From positions 91,141 to 155,140 of the forward strand of contig NZ_JACBFP010000009.1 of the NCBI RefSeq assembly GCF_021401085.1: a stretch of DNA of 64,000 nt, given 5' to 3'. Both the position numbers and the translations under genes were made by a program. The first letter of the stretch is position 1. Each line of letters begins with the position of its first letter. The stretch is from Chryseobacterium sp. R2A-55 (GTDB taxonomy: Bacteria; Bacteroidota; Bacteroidia; Flavobacteriales; Weeksellaceae). Positions 9,144 through 19,035 of this stretch are shown piece by piece. Below the pieces are notes generated by a model, which ran no database searches, was not told the origin of the DNA, and saw nothing but the letters and a program-made list of their open reading frames with translations.

Positions 9144-10584
9144 ATACATAAAAAAAACAAAAATCATCGCCACATTGGGTCCGGCTTCTTCAGACAAGGA
9201 GACCATGATAGACCTGATTAATGCAGGCGTAGATGTTTTCAGAATAAATTTTTCCCACGCAGATTACGACTTGGTTCGAAAAAACGTGGAAACCATCCGT
9301 GAAATAAATAAAGAACTTGGTCGTTCAACGAGTATTCTCGGGGATTTGCAGGGACCGAAGCTCCGAGTAGGCGTGGTGAAAGAAGGATCTTACCTCAATC
9401 CGGGAGATGTTTTGACTTTTACCAATGAAAAAATAGAGGGGGATTCCAAAAGAGTCTATATGACTTACCAGCAATTCCCGCAGGATGTGAAAGTGGGTGA
9501 AAGAATCTTGATCGACGATGGGAAACTGGTTCTGGAGGTCATCGAAACCAACGAAAAAGACACCGTAAAAGCTAGAACCATTCAAGGTGGACCTTTGAGC
9601 TCAAAAAAAGGGGTTAACCTTCCGAATACCAATGTTTCACTTCCTGCATTGACGGAAAAAGACATTGAAGATGCCAATTTCATCCTTGATTTGGAGTTGG
9701 ACTGGATCGCACTTTCTTTTGTCCGCCATGCGCAAGATATCATTGATCTAAAAGAGCTCATTGCGAAGCATCCGAAAGGGAAAAAATTCAAAACTCCCAT
9801 TATTGCCAAAATTGAAAAACCAGAAGGCGTTAAAAATATCGAGCAAATCTTGCAAGAATGTGACGGTTTAATGGTCGCTCGTGGAGATTTGGGTGTTGAA
9901 GTTCCCATGGAGGAAGTTCCGGCCATCCAGAAAAATCTGGTTGAAAAAGCCAGAAGGTTCGCCAAACCGGTGATCATTGCTACCCAAATGATGGAAACAA
10001 TGATTAACAGCTTGACCCCGACGAGAGCTGAGGTAAACGACGTGGCGAATTCCGTTCTCGATGGAGCGGATGCGGTAATGCTTTCAGGCGAAACTTCAGT
10101 AGGTAGATATCCTGTGGATGTGGTGAAAAATATGGCGAAGATTGTGAAGAACATCGAGCAAACGCATTTTTATCAAAACGAAAACGCTCCTATTGAAAGG
10201 GAATTCAACTGTATCGATGAGCGTTTCATCACGAATAGAATCTGCCTTGCCGCAGTGCGTATTGCAAAAACCACCAATGTGGAAGCAATCATCACGCTGA
10301 CTTATTCAGGATACACGGCGTTTCAGATTTCGGCACACCGCCCGAATTCCAATATCATTATCTACAGTTCCAACAAGCGTGTGATTACGATGCTGAACCT
10401 TCTTTGGGGAGTTCGGGCCTATTATTACACGTCCAACAAATCGACTGATGAAACCATTGTCGAAGTCAATGAACTGACCTTGAAGTATGGTTATGTGGAA
10501 TATAACGATTTCGTGATCAACCTGAATGCGATGCCGGCAAACGAAAGCGGAAAAACAAATACATTAAGGTTGACCACCATTTAA
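9136..10584 (+). CDS. pyk: Pyruvate kinase
   Basis: A 482-residue enzyme with the pyruvate kinase active-site region (IIAKIEKPEGVKNI, then MVARGDLGVEVPMEEVP) and the TQMMETM segment. It transfers phosphate from phosphoenolpyruvate to ADP as the last step of glycolysis. The start overlaps the preceding gene, so it is the last member of the acpP-fabF-rnc-orf-pyk run. Confidence 0.97.
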   Translation: MNKYIKKTKIIATLGPASSDKETMIDLINAGVDVFRINFSHADYDLVRKNVETIREINKELGRSTSILGDLQGPKLRVGVVKEGSYLNPGDVLTFTNEKIEGDSKRVYMTYQQFPQDVKVGERILIDDGKLVLEVIETNEKDTVKARTIQGGPLSSKKGVNLPNTNVSLPALTEKDIEDANFILDLELDWIALSFVRHAQDIIDLKELIAKHPKGKKFKTPIIAKIEKPEGVKNIEQILQECDGLMVARGDLGVEVPMEEVPAIQKNLVEKARRFAKPVIIATQMMETMINSLTPTRAEVNDVANSVLDGADAVMLSGETSVGRYPVDVVKNMAKIVKNIEQTHFYQNENAPIEREFNCIDERFITNRICLAAVRIAKTTNVEAIITLTYSGYTAFQISAHRPNSNIIIYSSNKRVITMLNLLWGVRAYYYTSNKSTDETIVEVNELTLKYGYVEYNDFVINLNAMPANESGKTNTLRLTTI

Positions 10585-10686
10585 TTTTTTTCGAAAACAC
10601 ACTCCGCTTAGTACGGAAATGAAAATGAGTTTGATTTTGTTTGGCGAAAATTTCATTCCAACTGTTTGTGTTTCAGAAAAATTTTG

Positions 10687-10694
10687 TACTTTTG
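10687..10694 (+). promoter_or_regulatory. Promoter of rplU-rpmA
   Basis: TACTTTTG fits TAnnTTTG, with a TTTG box at 10665-10668 and an 18-nt spacer, close to the Bacteroidota -33/-7 consensus. It lies 32 nt before rplU. Confidence 0.7.
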
Positions 10695-10726
10695 CACCTC
10701 GAATTAACTAACAAAATTTATAGACA

Positions 10727-11155
10727 ATGTTTGCAATTGTAGAAATAGCAGGGCTTCAATACAAAGTTGAGCAAGACCAAAAGTTGTTTGTAAACCGTTT
10801 GCAAGGAGACAAAGGAGCGAAAGTTTCTTTTGACAAAGTTCTTCTTACCGTAAACGGTACTACAACAATCGGCGCCCCGGCTGTAAACGGTATCACCGTA
10901 GATGCTGAAATCTTGGATCACGTGAAAGCGGATAAAGTTATCGTTTTCAAAAAGAAAAGAAGAAAGGGCTACGAAAAGAAAAACGGTCACAGACAATCTT
11001 TAACTCAGATTCAAATTACCGGAATCACAGGTTTCGATAATAAGAAAGAAGAAAAGAAAGCGGCACCGAAAGCTAAAAAAGCAGCAGCTGCTTCAGAAGA
11101 CGCTCCTGTAGCAAAAAAAACAACGAAAAAATCGGACAGCGAAACCGCTGAATAA
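10727..11155 (+). CDS. rplU: 50S ribosomal protein L21 with Lys/Ala-rich tail
   Basis: A 142-residue protein. Residues 1-103 are a complete L21 (MFAIVEIAGLQYKVE at the start, GHRQSLTQIQITGI at the end of the fold). About 40 extra residues follow, rich in Lys, Ala and Glu and probably disordered; such tails occur in Bacteroidota L21. It binds 23S rRNA next to L20. It is followed 26 nt later by rpmA, the universal partner. Confidence 0.96.
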   Translation: MFAIVEIAGLQYKVEQDQKLFVNRLQGDKGAKVSFDKVLLTVNGTTTIGAPAVNGITVDAEILDHVKADKVIVFKKKRRKGYEKKNGHRQSLTQIQITGITGFDNKKEEKKAAPKAKKAAAASEDAPVAKKTTKKSDSETAE

Positions 11156-11181
11156 TCTAAACCAAAAAACCTTAAAATAAA

Positions 11182-11439
11182 ATGGCACATAAGAAAGGAG
11201 TTGGTAGTTCCAAAAACGGTAGAGAATCTCATTCCAAAAGATTAGGAGTGAAGATTTTCGGTGGACAAGCAGCAATTGCTGGAAATATCATCGTGAGACA
11301 AAGAGGTACGCAGCACCATCCTGGTGAAAATGTAGGAATGGGAAAAGACCATACTTTGCACGCATTGGTTGATGGAAAAGTAATCTTCACCAAAAAAGCA
11401 AATAACAGATCTTTCGTATCTGTAGAGCCCAACGCATAA
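11182..11439 (+). CDS. rpmA: 50S ribosomal protein L27
   Basis: An 85-residue protein starting [20 protein letters not shown], the N-terminal tail that reaches the peptidyl transferase centre. It contains the conserved VRQRGTQ and [15 protein letters not shown] terminator follows. Confidence 0.97.
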   Translation: MAHKKGVGSSKNGRESHSKRLGVKIFGGQAAIAGNIIVRQRGTQHHPGENVGMGKDHTLHALVDGKVIFTKKANNRSFVSVEPNA

Positions 11440-11462
11440 TTTTAAGCGTTTCATAAAAATCG

Positions 11463-11492
11463 ATCCTGACTGCATTGCAGTCGGGATTTTTT
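11463..11492 (+). terminator. Rho-independent terminator of rplU-rpmA
   Basis: An 11-bp stem (one G-T wobble) with a 3-nt loop at 11474-11476, then a T-run. Confidence 0.9.
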
Positions 11493-11527
11493 ATTTACTT
11501 TTACCTCCGCAAAAATTAAAAAAACTT

Positions 11528-12469
11528 ATGAATTTTAAATCGACTCTTTTCGCTGTTATTTTCTCAATTATAGCATTAATAGGTTGTTCCAGAGATGAAG
11601 GAGGATCTGCCACACCAGAAAACAAATGCGGTAAGGTATCCTATGTTAATTTTCAGACCTCACCAAGCGGCGTCACCTTAAGTTTTGTTTCTGGAAGCAA
11701 TGCCAATTCTTTCAAAATTGAGTATGGACTGACGGGATTTGCACAGGGTAGCGGAAAAAAGATAATGACTTCCAATAACTATGTGGAAATTGCGGATCTG
11801 CTTTCCTCCACAACTTATGACTTTTATATCACGGGAATTTGCAGCAGTACGGAAAGCAGCGAGCCCTATAAACTTTCAAGCGTTACTACTCAGCAAAGCA
11901 ACTGTAACGGAACCGTTTCTGCGGATTTTTATCAGTATGATCCTAACCAAATTATTCTACAGGTTGGTTATTCTGGCGGAAGTTTTTACTATCACGAAGT
12001 GGAATTTGGTATTGCCGGTTTTACCCCAGGTTCAGGAACCCGGATAAGAGGTGAAAATTATGCGAGCAATCTCTATTTTAATAATCTGCCGCTGAACCAG
12101 ACCTATGATTTTTATGTACGGACAATTTGCAGCGCCGGTGATCCAACACCGTTTAAAAAATACACTTATACCACTACACCAACTTGCGCGAAACCTTTTA
12201 ACCTGAATAGTTATGTGATTTCAGGACAGTGTAACGTAGGAATGGGAGCGACCAGAGGTTTTTCCTGGAGCAGTTACGGGTCGCCCCAAAGTTATACGAT
12301 TTCCCTGATCCAAAATGTGAATGATCCGCCAGGTGCGCAGGAATTCACCACTTCAAACACTTCCATTTCCATTTCGAATATGTATTGCTTGTGGAAAGGA
12401 TTCTATGTGAGATCAAATTGCGGCGGAAGCACCGGTAGCAGCGCATGGGCCGGTCCATTTATTTTCTAA
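11528..12469 (+). CDS. Lipoprotein with fibronectin type III-like repeats
   Basis: A 313-residue protein with a lipobox ending in Cys20 (ALIGC). Two similar blocks follow, each with an (F/Y)xIEYGLTGF or VEFGIAGF strand, a SG-rich turn and a TYDFY(I/V)xxIC strand, and then a third divergent block. This is the pattern of fibronectin type III-like domains in surface lipoproteins of Flavobacteriia. No enzymatic motif is present. It probably sits on the outer membrane; its ligand is unknown. It is monocistronic. Confidence 0.75.
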   Translation: MNFKSTLFAVIFSIIALIGCSRDEGGSATPENKCGKVSYVNFQTSPSGVTLSFVSGSNANSFKIEYGLTGFAQGSGKKIMTSNNYVEIADLLSSTTYDFYITGICSSTESSEPYKLSSVTTQQSNCNGTVSADFYQYDPNQIILQVGYSGGSFYYHEVEFGIAGFTPGSGTRIRGENYASNLYFNNLPLNQTYDFYVRTICSAGDPTPFKKYTYTTTPTCAKPFNLNSYVISGQCNVGMGATRGFSWSSYGSPQSYTISLIQNVNDPPGAQEFTTSNTSISISNMYCLWKGFYVRSNCGGSTGSSAWAGPFIF

Positions 12470-12595
12470 GAAATTTGCAAGCGGGGTTTCCAGGCGAAAG
12501 ATTGCTTTTTTTACGTAATGATGGTCAGCAGAAATAAATTTAATTTTCCATTTAAATTTATTTCACATTGAAACCTTAATTTTGAAAAAATTCCG

Positions 12596-13441
12596 ATGGA
12601 AAAGCGAGACCTTCCGATTGTAGTTCTTTCAGATATTCATTTGGCGACTTATGGTTGCCATGCCACGCAGCTTGTGGCGTATTTGAAAAGCATTAATCCC
12701 AAATTACTGATCTTAAACGGCGACATTATCGATGGCTGGGCTTTTTCTAAAAAGTATTTCCCGGATTCCCACATGGCGGTTCTGAGTGAATTTTTCAAGA
12801 TGATGAAAAACGGGACCGAAATCATTTACATCACCGGAAATCACGATGAATTCTTAAGGAAGTATTCGGATTTGACGATGGGAAACCTTTTCCTCACCGA
12901 TAAGTATCTGTTGGAAATCGATGGGAAGAAAACCTGGTTTTTCCATGGCGATATTTTTGACCATACCACGAAAGGCAGTGCGAAAATTATCGCAAAAATT
13001 GGCGGAATCGGTTATGATTGGCTGATTCTAATCAATCGGGCAATTAATTTTTTATTGGAAAGTATCGGAAGCAAAAAGATTTCACTTTCAAAGAAAATCA
13101 AAAACTCTGTGAAAAATGCAGTGAAGTTCATTGCTGATTTTGAAGAAAAAGCCATAGAACTCGCCATTGAAAACAAATATGATTACGTGGTTTGTGGGCA
13201 TATTCATCAACCAGCAGATAGAATCGTAACCAATGAGAAAGGTACGGTTCATTATCTGAATTCCGGCGATTGGATTGAAAATCTAACTTATTTGGAATAC
13301 CAACAGGGAAAATGGAAGCTTCTTTATTTTGATGAAGCCCAATTTGAAAAACCTGAAATCGAAGCCAATGATATTACGGTAAATGTGGAGGAACTTATTC
13401 ATCCGCAGATTTTTGCAGCTTTTGTAGGAGCGAAGGTTTAA
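12596..13441 (+). CDS. UDP-2,3-diacylglucosamine diphosphatase-like metallophosphoesterase
   Basis: A 281-residue calcineurin-like phosphoesterase with DIH (13-15), GDIIDGW (42-48), GNHDE (81-85), FFHGDIFD and GHIHQP. The order and the C-terminal LNSGDWIENLTYL fit LpxH-like proteins, which hydrolyse UDP-2,3-diacylglucosamine in lipid A synthesis. The substrate is inferred from family. The last 4 bp overlap the convergent thiL. Confidence 0.8.
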   Translation: MEKRDLPIVVLSDIHLATYGCHATQLVAYLKSINPKLLILNGDIIDGWAFSKKYFPDSHMAVLSEFFKMMKNGTEIIYITGNHDEFLRKYSDLTMGNLFLTDKYLLEIDGKKTWFFHGDIFDHTTKGSAKIIAKIGGIGYDWLILINRAINFLLESIGSKKISLSKKIKNSVKNAVKFIADFEEKAIELAIENKYDYVVCGHIHQPADRIVTNEKGTVHYLNSGDWIENLTYLEYQQGKWKLLYFDEAQFEKPEIEANDITVNVEELIHPQIFAAFVGAKV

Positions 13442-14499
13442 GGTTTTTTATTTCTTAGAAAAGCATCCCAGCCTTGAGCGTTTAAGGCGATGAGTTCATT
13501 GGTTCCACTTGCCACCAGGAAATTTCCCTGATCCAATTCAACGGCATGACCGATGATCGTGAAATCAGGATGGTTTTTGATTTTTTCAAAATCATTGGGG
13601 GAAATGGTGAAGAGTAGTTCATAATCTTCGCCACCGTTCAGTGCACACATGACGGGGTTCAGATTGAGTTCTTCAGCAGTGGAAATCGTCAGCGGATCCA
13701 ATGGAATTCTTTCCTCATAAATCCTGAAACCTACTTTGCTCTGATCGGACAGATGCAGCGTTTCCGAGGACAAACCATCAGAAACATCGATCATGGAAGT
13801 CGGTTGGATGCCCAATTCTTTTAGAATAATTTTGATGTCGGTTCTGGCTTCAGGCTTCAGTTGTTTTTCCAGAATATAGTCATACCCTTCCATTTCCGGC
13901 TGCATATCTGGATTGGCCAGAAAAACGGCATGTTCTCTTTCCAGGATCTGTAATCCGAGATAAGCTCCACCCAAATCACCGCTTACCACCAACAGATCGT
14001 TGGGTTTTGCACCAGTTCTCCGCACCAAATTCTCGGAATTTTCCAAACCGATTGCGGTAATGCTCAGCACCAATCCGGAATTAGAACTCGTGGTATCGCC
14101 TCCCACTAAATCTACCTTGTAATGTTTACAAGCCAAAGAAATTCCGGCATAGATTTCCTCCAAAGCTTCCACCGGAAATCGGTTGGAAACGGCGAGCGAA
14201 ATCAGAATCTGCGTCGGCACCGCATTCATTGCCGCAATATCGCTCAGATTGACCACCACCGCTTTATACCCCAGATGTTTTAGCGGGACATATCCCAGGT
14301 TGAAATGGACGCCTTCTGCCAAAATATCTGTGGTCACCACTACTTTCTGGTTTTCGGGATTGATGACTGCAGCATCGTCGCCAATTGAAATTTCTGTGGA
14401 TGGATTTTCAAAACTTAAGTTTTCGGTGAGGTGCTTGATCAGTCCAAACTCTCCGTAAGCGGAAATCGGTGTGAGTTGTGGGGATTTTTCTTCGAGCAT
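13438..14499 (-). CDS. thiL: Thiamine-monophosphate kinase
   Basis: A 353-residue PurM-like kinase with GDDAAV near residue 41, VVVTTDILAEGVHF, a VGGDTTSS segment and GGEDYELLF near the C-terminus. It phosphorylates thiamine monophosphate to the diphosphate cofactor. The preceding minus-strand gene is a thioesterase 64 nt upstream; no other thi genes are nearby. Confidence 0.93.
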   Translation of the reverse strand: MLEEKSPQLTPISAYGEFGLIKHLTENLSFENPSTEISIGDDAAVINPENQKVVVTTDILAEGVHFNLGYVPLKHLGYKAVVVNLSDIAAMNAVPTQILISLAVSNRFPVEALEEIYAGISLACKHYKVDLVGGDTTSSNSGLVLSITAIGLENSENLVRRTGAKPNDLLVVSGDLGGAYLGLQILEREHAVFLANPDMQPEMEGYDYILEKQLKPEARTDIKIILKELGIQPTSMIDVSDGLSSETLHLSDQSKVGFRIYEERIPLDPLTISTAEELNLNPVMCALNGGEDYELLFTISPNDFEKIKNHPDFTIIGHAVELDQGNFLVASGTNELIALNAQGWDAFLRNKKP

Positions 14500-14563
14500 T
14501 TTCTGATATGTTATTAAAGGTTGGGATTTGATTTGTTTAGGATTTCAAAGGGTGCCGGAATGA

Positions 14564-15103
14564 TTATTCTTCCGTTTTTTCATCGTTATTTTTTCTCCAT
14601 GTGAAAGTGTTTCTTTTGTAAAAAGGTTCTACATCCTGTGCTTTGAAAGGCAGGTCTTTCAAATCCTGTTTGGTTAGGAGTTTCGTGTTCTCTGAGCGGA
14701 ATTCCTGCATGACTTCCACAATGTCGTCAGGAGGTGATGTGGATTTTCTAAGCATCATATCGATCCAAACTCCGGTCGCTTCTGCAGTTGCCATGTGTGT
14801 TCCGTCTGGTAAATAAAATTTATGGACAAACTGATAGATACTTGCATCTTCAGACATTCCCGAGATTTCGGCAGAAACATAAACGATTTGATCGGCATAG
14901 ATTTCCTTAAAAAAAGAAAGTCTTTCATGCAGAATCACCGGTCCGATTCCCCACCGTGAAAGTTCTTTAAGTCCCATTTTATGGGTATTCATAAAAGCCA
15001 TCCTGGTTTGTGCACAGTAAGCAATATAGGAAGAATTTGCCAAGTGTTTGTTGGCATCGATATCGCTCCAGCGGACTTCGAACTTATGCAGGTATTCAGA
15101 CAT
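14564..15103 (-). CDS. Acyl-CoA thioesterase (4HBT hotdog fold)
   Basis: A 179-residue hotdog thioesterase starting MSEYLHKFEVRWSDIDANKH, with the conserved D-x-D-x-x-x-H region (WSDIDANKHLANSSYIAY). I chose ATG 15103 over an upstream in-frame start at 15232, because the extra 43 residues look non-coding and overlap the region of the divergent gene's promoter. The substrate is unknown; the family hydrolyses acyl-CoA or acyl-ACP thioesters. Confidence 0.85.
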   Translation of the reverse strand: MSEYLHKFEVRWSDIDANKHLANSSYIAYCAQTRMAFMNTHKMGLKELSRWGIGPVILHERLSFFKEIYADQIVYVSAEISGMSEDASIYQFVHKFYLPDGTHMATAEATGVWIDMMLRKSTSPPDDIVEVMQEFRSENTKLLTKQDLKDLPFKAQDVEPFYKRNTFTWRKNNDEKTEE

Positions 15104-15182
15104 TTTTTGATTAAAATTACAAGTTAAGGGACGTTTATTTCCGGGTTCAAAATTACGGATTAAAGGTGGTTTGGAAAAATCG

Positions 15183-15190
15183 TATTTTTG
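15183..15190 (+). promoter_or_regulatory. Candidate -7 box of the HI0933-like gene
   Basis: TATTTTTG fits TAnnTTTG, about 50 nt before the chosen start, in the gap between divergent genes. Confidence 0.45.
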
Positions 15191-15243
15191 TGCGGTCGTT
15201 ATCAGCGTTGTGGACGCTATAAACGCTGACAATGCTGCATACT

Positions 15244-16458
15244 ATGAAAAAAAAACAAATCATCATCATCGGAGGTGGAGCGGCAGGATTTTTCTGTGCC
15301 GCAAATCTCGATGAATCTCTTTTTGAAGTTACTATTTTAGAACAGAATTCCGATGTTTTGCAAAAAGTGAAAATTTCCGGAGGCGGAAGATGCAACGTAA
15401 CTCATGCGTGTTTCGACCCAAAAGAACTGACCGAATTTTATCCAAGAGGAAACAGGGAATTGCTCAGCGTTTTCCATAAGTTTCAGCCGGGAGATACGAT
15501 GGAGTGGTTTCACCAAAGAAATGTAGCTTTAAAAATAGAGAATGACAACCGTGTTTTTCCGGAAAGCAATTCCTCGCAAACAATTATCAATACTTTGGTG
15601 AGCGAGGTTTCCCGAAAAAATTTCAAAGTCCAGACTCAATCCGTAGTTTTAGAAATTAGGAGGGTAGAAAATCAGTATCTGGTAAGAACCAATGCAGAGG
15701 TTTACTTTGCAGATTATGTGGTTTACGCTACCGGAAGTTCACCTAAATCTCTAAAGCTCATCCAGAATCTCGGACATCAAATCGTGGAAGCTGTTCCGTC
15801 GCTTTTTACCTTCAACATTAAAAATGAGACCTTAAAAGATTTGATGGGGACAAGTTTTGCCAATGCGGAAGTTTCTATTCCAAAGTTGAAGACGGTGGAA
15901 TCCGGTCCCATGCTGATTACGCATTGGGGACTTTCGGGACCGGCCATCTTAAAAATTTCTGCGTGGAAAGCCAGAGAGCTCGCAGCTTCGAAATACCAGT
16001 TTGAAATCTTGGTGAATTTTTTGGGAATAGACCTTGAAACAGCCGGAGAAATCTTCAAGAAATTCAGACAAAATCATCCAAAGAAAACCATCGGAAGTTC
16101 GAAGGTTTTTGAAATCACTTCCAGGTTTTGGCACCGGATTTTGTGGCTTTCAAAAGTGGATCTTGAAAAAAACATCTCGAATATTTCAACCAAAGAACTT
16201 GACCGGATTTTAACCCATCTTTGCGGAAATTTGATGAAAGTTTCAGGAAAATCAACATATAAGGATGAGTTCGTAACAGCAGGTGGAGTGGATCTAAAGG
16301 AAATCAATTTTAAAAACATGTCCTCTAAGATTTTGCAAAACTTCTATTTAGCTGGCGAAGTTTTAAATATTGATGCAGTAACTGGTGGATTCAATTTTCA
16401 GGCATGTTGGAGTGAAACGTGGTTGATTGCCCAGGATTTGAACTCGAAAAATTCTTAA
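15244..16458 (+). CDS. HI0933/YhiN-family FAD-dependent oxidoreductase
   Basis: About 404 residues. A Rossmann FAD-binding start (IIIIGGGAAGFFCAANL), then SGGGRCNVTH, which is diagnostic of the HI0933-like flavoprotein family, and a C-terminal LAGEVLNIDAVTGGFNFQ. An ATG 12 nt upstream (15232) is in frame; I prefer 15244 because MKKK then leads directly into the first beta strand. The reaction is unknown. It stands alone. Confidence 0.85.
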   Translation: MKKKQIIIIGGGAAGFFCAANLDESLFEVTILEQNSDVLQKVKISGGGRCNVTHACFDPKELTEFYPRGNRELLSVFHKFQPGDTMEWFHQRNVALKIENDNRVFPESNSSQTIINTLVSEVSRKNFKVQTQSVVLEIRRVENQYLVRTNAEVYFADYVVYATGSSPKSLKLIQNLGHQIVEAVPSLFTFNIKNETLKDLMGTSFANAEVSIPKLKTVESGPMLITHWGLSGPAILKISAWKARELAASKYQFEILVNFLGIDLETAGEIFKKFRQNHPKKTIGSSKVFEITSRFWHRILWLSKVDLEKNISNISTKELDRILTHLCGNLMKVSGKSTYKDEFVTAGGVDLKEINFKNMSSKILQNFYLAGEVLNIDAVTGGFNFQACWSETWLIAQDLNSKNS

Positions 16459-16520
16459 AAGGTTTCAAAAGCGCTCTCCTAACCATTAATTTTATTAAAT
16501 TTGACAAAATTATTCTCAAA

Positions 16521-16844
16521 ATGAAAAACCCCCGTGCTATAATTGCTTTGTCGCTATTGGTTTTTGCAACTTCCTGCCAAACCCGTGTAGTGGATAAATT
16601 GAAACCGATGCAGAAAAATTCTCTGGAACTTTACCAAAAATACACCATTACCACCAATGAACCTAAATTGGTGAAAATGGAAGTTTTAAAAGTGGATGAT
16701 GATAAGATTTATGGCAAAACAAGCAACGGACAAGAAGTAAATATCAATAAAAGTGACGTGCGAACCATCAAGAAAACCGATTGGATTTCTTCCATCGCAA
16801 TAGGAGCGGCTGCAATTTTGGCTGTGATTTTTGTGCCGATTTAA
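16521..16844 (+). CDS. Small lipoprotein with C-terminal membrane segment
   Basis: A 107-residue protein from ATG 16521 with signal sequence and lipobox (VFATSC). A compact beta-rich stretch follows (YQKYTITTNEPKLVKMEV), then a C-terminal hydrophobic helix (SIAIGAAAILAVIFVPI). A longer frame opens at 16419 inside the preceding gene, but the signal peptide fixes the start. Function unknown. Confidence 0.7.
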   Translation: MKNPRAIIALSLLVFATSCQTRVVDKLKPMQKNSLELYQKYTITTNEPKLVKMEVLKVDDDKIYGKTSNGQEVNINKSDVRTIKKTDWISSIAIGAAAILAVIFVPI

Positions 16845-16863
16845 ATCATAGAAAAATAATGAG

Positions 16864-16898
16864 AAAAGGAATCAACTTATCGCTGATTCCTTTTTTTT
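16864..16898. terminator. Terminator between convergent genes
   Basis: Stem AAAAGGAATCA / TGATTCCTTTT around a 9-nt loop, with an eight-T run on the plus side and four A before it. It can serve the plus-strand lipoprotein and perhaps the minus-strand antiporter. Confidence 0.8.
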
Positions 16899-19032
16899 AT
16901 TTGAAAATTCTGCTCACTATATTCCCGATTTCCATGAAATCATCCATATTCCCGATTGCTCGCGTTTGCTTTTTGTATGCATTTTCGCGGGTTTGGTTCG
17001 GGAATATCAGCAGGTAATTTCGGTTCCTGAAATGCTGGTTCAGGTAATTCGGGACATGCTGCATTTCTGGCAGATAAGACTGCATTTCCCTGGTGGCCAT
17101 GAACAGGATGAGTCCATCGTCATCCTTCATTTTCTCAAAAATTTTGCGGATTTCTGTCCAGTTGTTGAAGATGATGACCGACGAATCAATATTCACCTTT
17201 TTTCGGATATTTTCGATTACTTTGATGGTGTCTTCACTTCCATAAAACTCAATTTTTGATCCGGAATTTCGTGCAAGGTTCCAAACCTTCAGCAAAGAAT
17301 GAAAGAATCCACTTTCCAGATGTGCGTTCGCCGCGAAAATCACCACATATTTTTGGATGGTGGAAACCGGCTGTACCGAATGATAAACCAACACATTTGC
17401 CGGCTGGTTATTGAGATATCCGCTGTAGAGATTATAGACAAAAGTGGGCGAAAAACCTTTTTCAGAATCCACGCCAATGATCAGATCCGAGACGGAATTC
17501 ACCTTGACCTCATTATTCATCCCATTGATGATATCTGCGTCATACCGAATCAAAGGCTTAATTTCTAGGTCTGCAGAAGCACCGATGCTTTGAGCTGAAT
17601 GAAGGAGTTTTTCCGCATTTTTCTTTGAAGATTCATTTTTTTCTTCACTGATGATATTCAGGGCGTAAATTTTCCCACGATTGTTTTTCGATTTGATCAT
17701 CAGTGCAAGATTGGCCATTGGTTCCACGGTACTCAGATGGTTCAAGGCGAGCAAAATATTCTCGTCGTCAGGATCGGTATCCGTAATGGTATTTTCATTT
17801 TCTGCTTTCACGAGTTGGTGTGCGTTTTTCTGCGTCACAAAAGAGGAAACGGTGCATGAGACCAAAATCAGCAGAATACTTCCGTTCAGCACGCTTTCAT
17901 CCAATAAACGGATGGGTTCTCCGGAATCGGTTTCGCCCAAAATAATGTTGTAACCCACCATTACGATGGCTAAAGTTGCTGCCGCGTGTGAAGCACTTAA
18001 TCCGAAAATAATTCCCCCCTGTTCTTTCGTGAGTTTGAAGGTTTTCTGGGTAGCAACTGCCGCAAAATATTTCGTGGAAATGCCGATAACCGTCATTAAC
18101 AATGCGACTTCAATGGTTTTTATATCGTTTAGAAATACTGAAAAATCGATGATCATTCCTACGCTGATCAGGAAGAAGGGGATAAAGATGGCGTTTCCCA
18201 CAAATTCAACCCGATTCATCAAAGCGGAAGTGTGTGGAATAAGCTTGTTTAAAGCAAGTCCGGCAAAGAACGCTCCGATAATTGGTTCCACACCGCCCAA
18301 TTCCGCGAGCAGTGCCGCCAGATAAATCATCACCAAAACGAAGATATATTGCGAAATACTGTCACTGATTTTTTTGAAAAACCACCGCCCAATAATCGGA
18401 AAGCCAAACAGAACCACCGCCGAAAAAATAATCATCGAGATCGATATTTTCGTCCAGAAAGCTGCGTTCACCTCGCCTTGAGTTATACCCACACAAATCG
18501 CCAAAACCAAGAGCGCCAGAATATCGGTGATCATTGTTCCACCCACGGCAATATTCACCGGAAGGGTTTTTTGAATGCCTAGTTTACTGACAATCGGATA
18601 AGAAATTAAGGTATGAGATGAAAAAATACTGGCAAAAACAATGGCCGTCAGCCACGAGAAATTAAACAGAAAATGGGCGCCCAATATTCCCAAAATGAAA
18701 GGAATTGAGAAAGTATACAGTCCAAAAGTGATGCTTTTCCACTTGTTTTTCTTGAATTCGTTCAGATCGATTTCCAAGCCTGCCAAAAACATGATGTACA
18801 GCAAACCTGTAGTTCCGGTGACCACGATGCTCGCATCTCTTGCAAGGACGTTGAATCCGTTCGGACCCACGATTGCACCCGCGATGATCAGTCCCAAAAG
18901 GTGGGGAACTTTAATTTTGTTCAATAAAATAGGGGCGAAAAGAATGATGATCAAAACCACCAGAAATTTCAAAACCGGATCTTCCAGCGGGAGAGTGAGG
19001 GTTGAAAAATTTAAGCTTAAAATGCTGAGCAT
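16897..19032 (-). CDS. CPA2-type cation:proton antiporter with C-terminal UspA-like domains
   Basis: A 711-residue protein. Residues of about 20-400 are a Na+/H+ exchanger (Kef-like) membrane domain of roughly 12 helices (PHLLGLIIAGAIVGPNGFNV, FLAGLEIDLNEFKKNKW, GGTMITDILALLVLAI with the ion-binding Asp). About 300 soluble residues follow and resemble tandem universal stress protein domains. It should exchange K+ or Na+ for protons at the inner membrane. No RCK/TrkA-N domain was seen. It starts 3 nt after the upstream lipoprotein gene. Confidence 0.88.
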   Translation of the reverse strand: MLSILSLNFSTLTLPLEDPVLKFLVVLIIILFAPILLNKIKVPHLLGLIIAGAIVGPNGFNVLARDASIVVTGTTGLLYIMFLAGLEIDLNEFKKNKWKSITFGLYTFSIPFILGILGAHFLFNFSWLTAIVFASIFSSHTLISYPIVSKLGIQKTLPVNIAVGGTMITDILALLVLAICVGITQGEVNAAFWTKISISMIIFSAVVLFGFPIIGRWFFKKISDSISQYIFVLVMIYLAALLAELGGVEPIIGAFFAGLALNKLIPHTSALMNRVEFVGNAIFIPFFLISVGMIIDFSVFLNDIKTIEVALLMTVIGISTKYFAAVATQKTFKLTKEQGGIIFGLSASHAAATLAIVMVGYNIILGETDSGEPIRLLDESVLNGSILLILVSCTVSSFVTQKNAHQLVKAENENTITDTDPDDENILLALNHLSTVEPMANLALMIKSKNNRGKIYALNIISEEKNESSKKNAEKLLHSAQSIGASADLEIKPLIRYDADIINGMNNEVKVNSVSDLIIGVDSEKGFSPTFVYNLYSGYLNNQPANVLVYHSVQPVSTIQKYVVIFAANAHLESGFFHSLLKVWNLARNSGSKIEFYGSEDTIKVIENIRKKVNIDSSVIIFNNWTEIRKIFEKMKDDDGLILFMATREMQSYLPEMQHVPNYLNQHFRNRNYLLIFPNQTRENAYKKQTRAIGNMDDFMEIGNIVSRIFK

Positions 19033-19035
19033 GTT

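Noticed and set aside
9582..10154. 190-codon minus-strand frame inside pyk
   Set aside because: Antisense shadow of pyruvate kinase; Ser-rich composition typical of reverse-frame artefacts.
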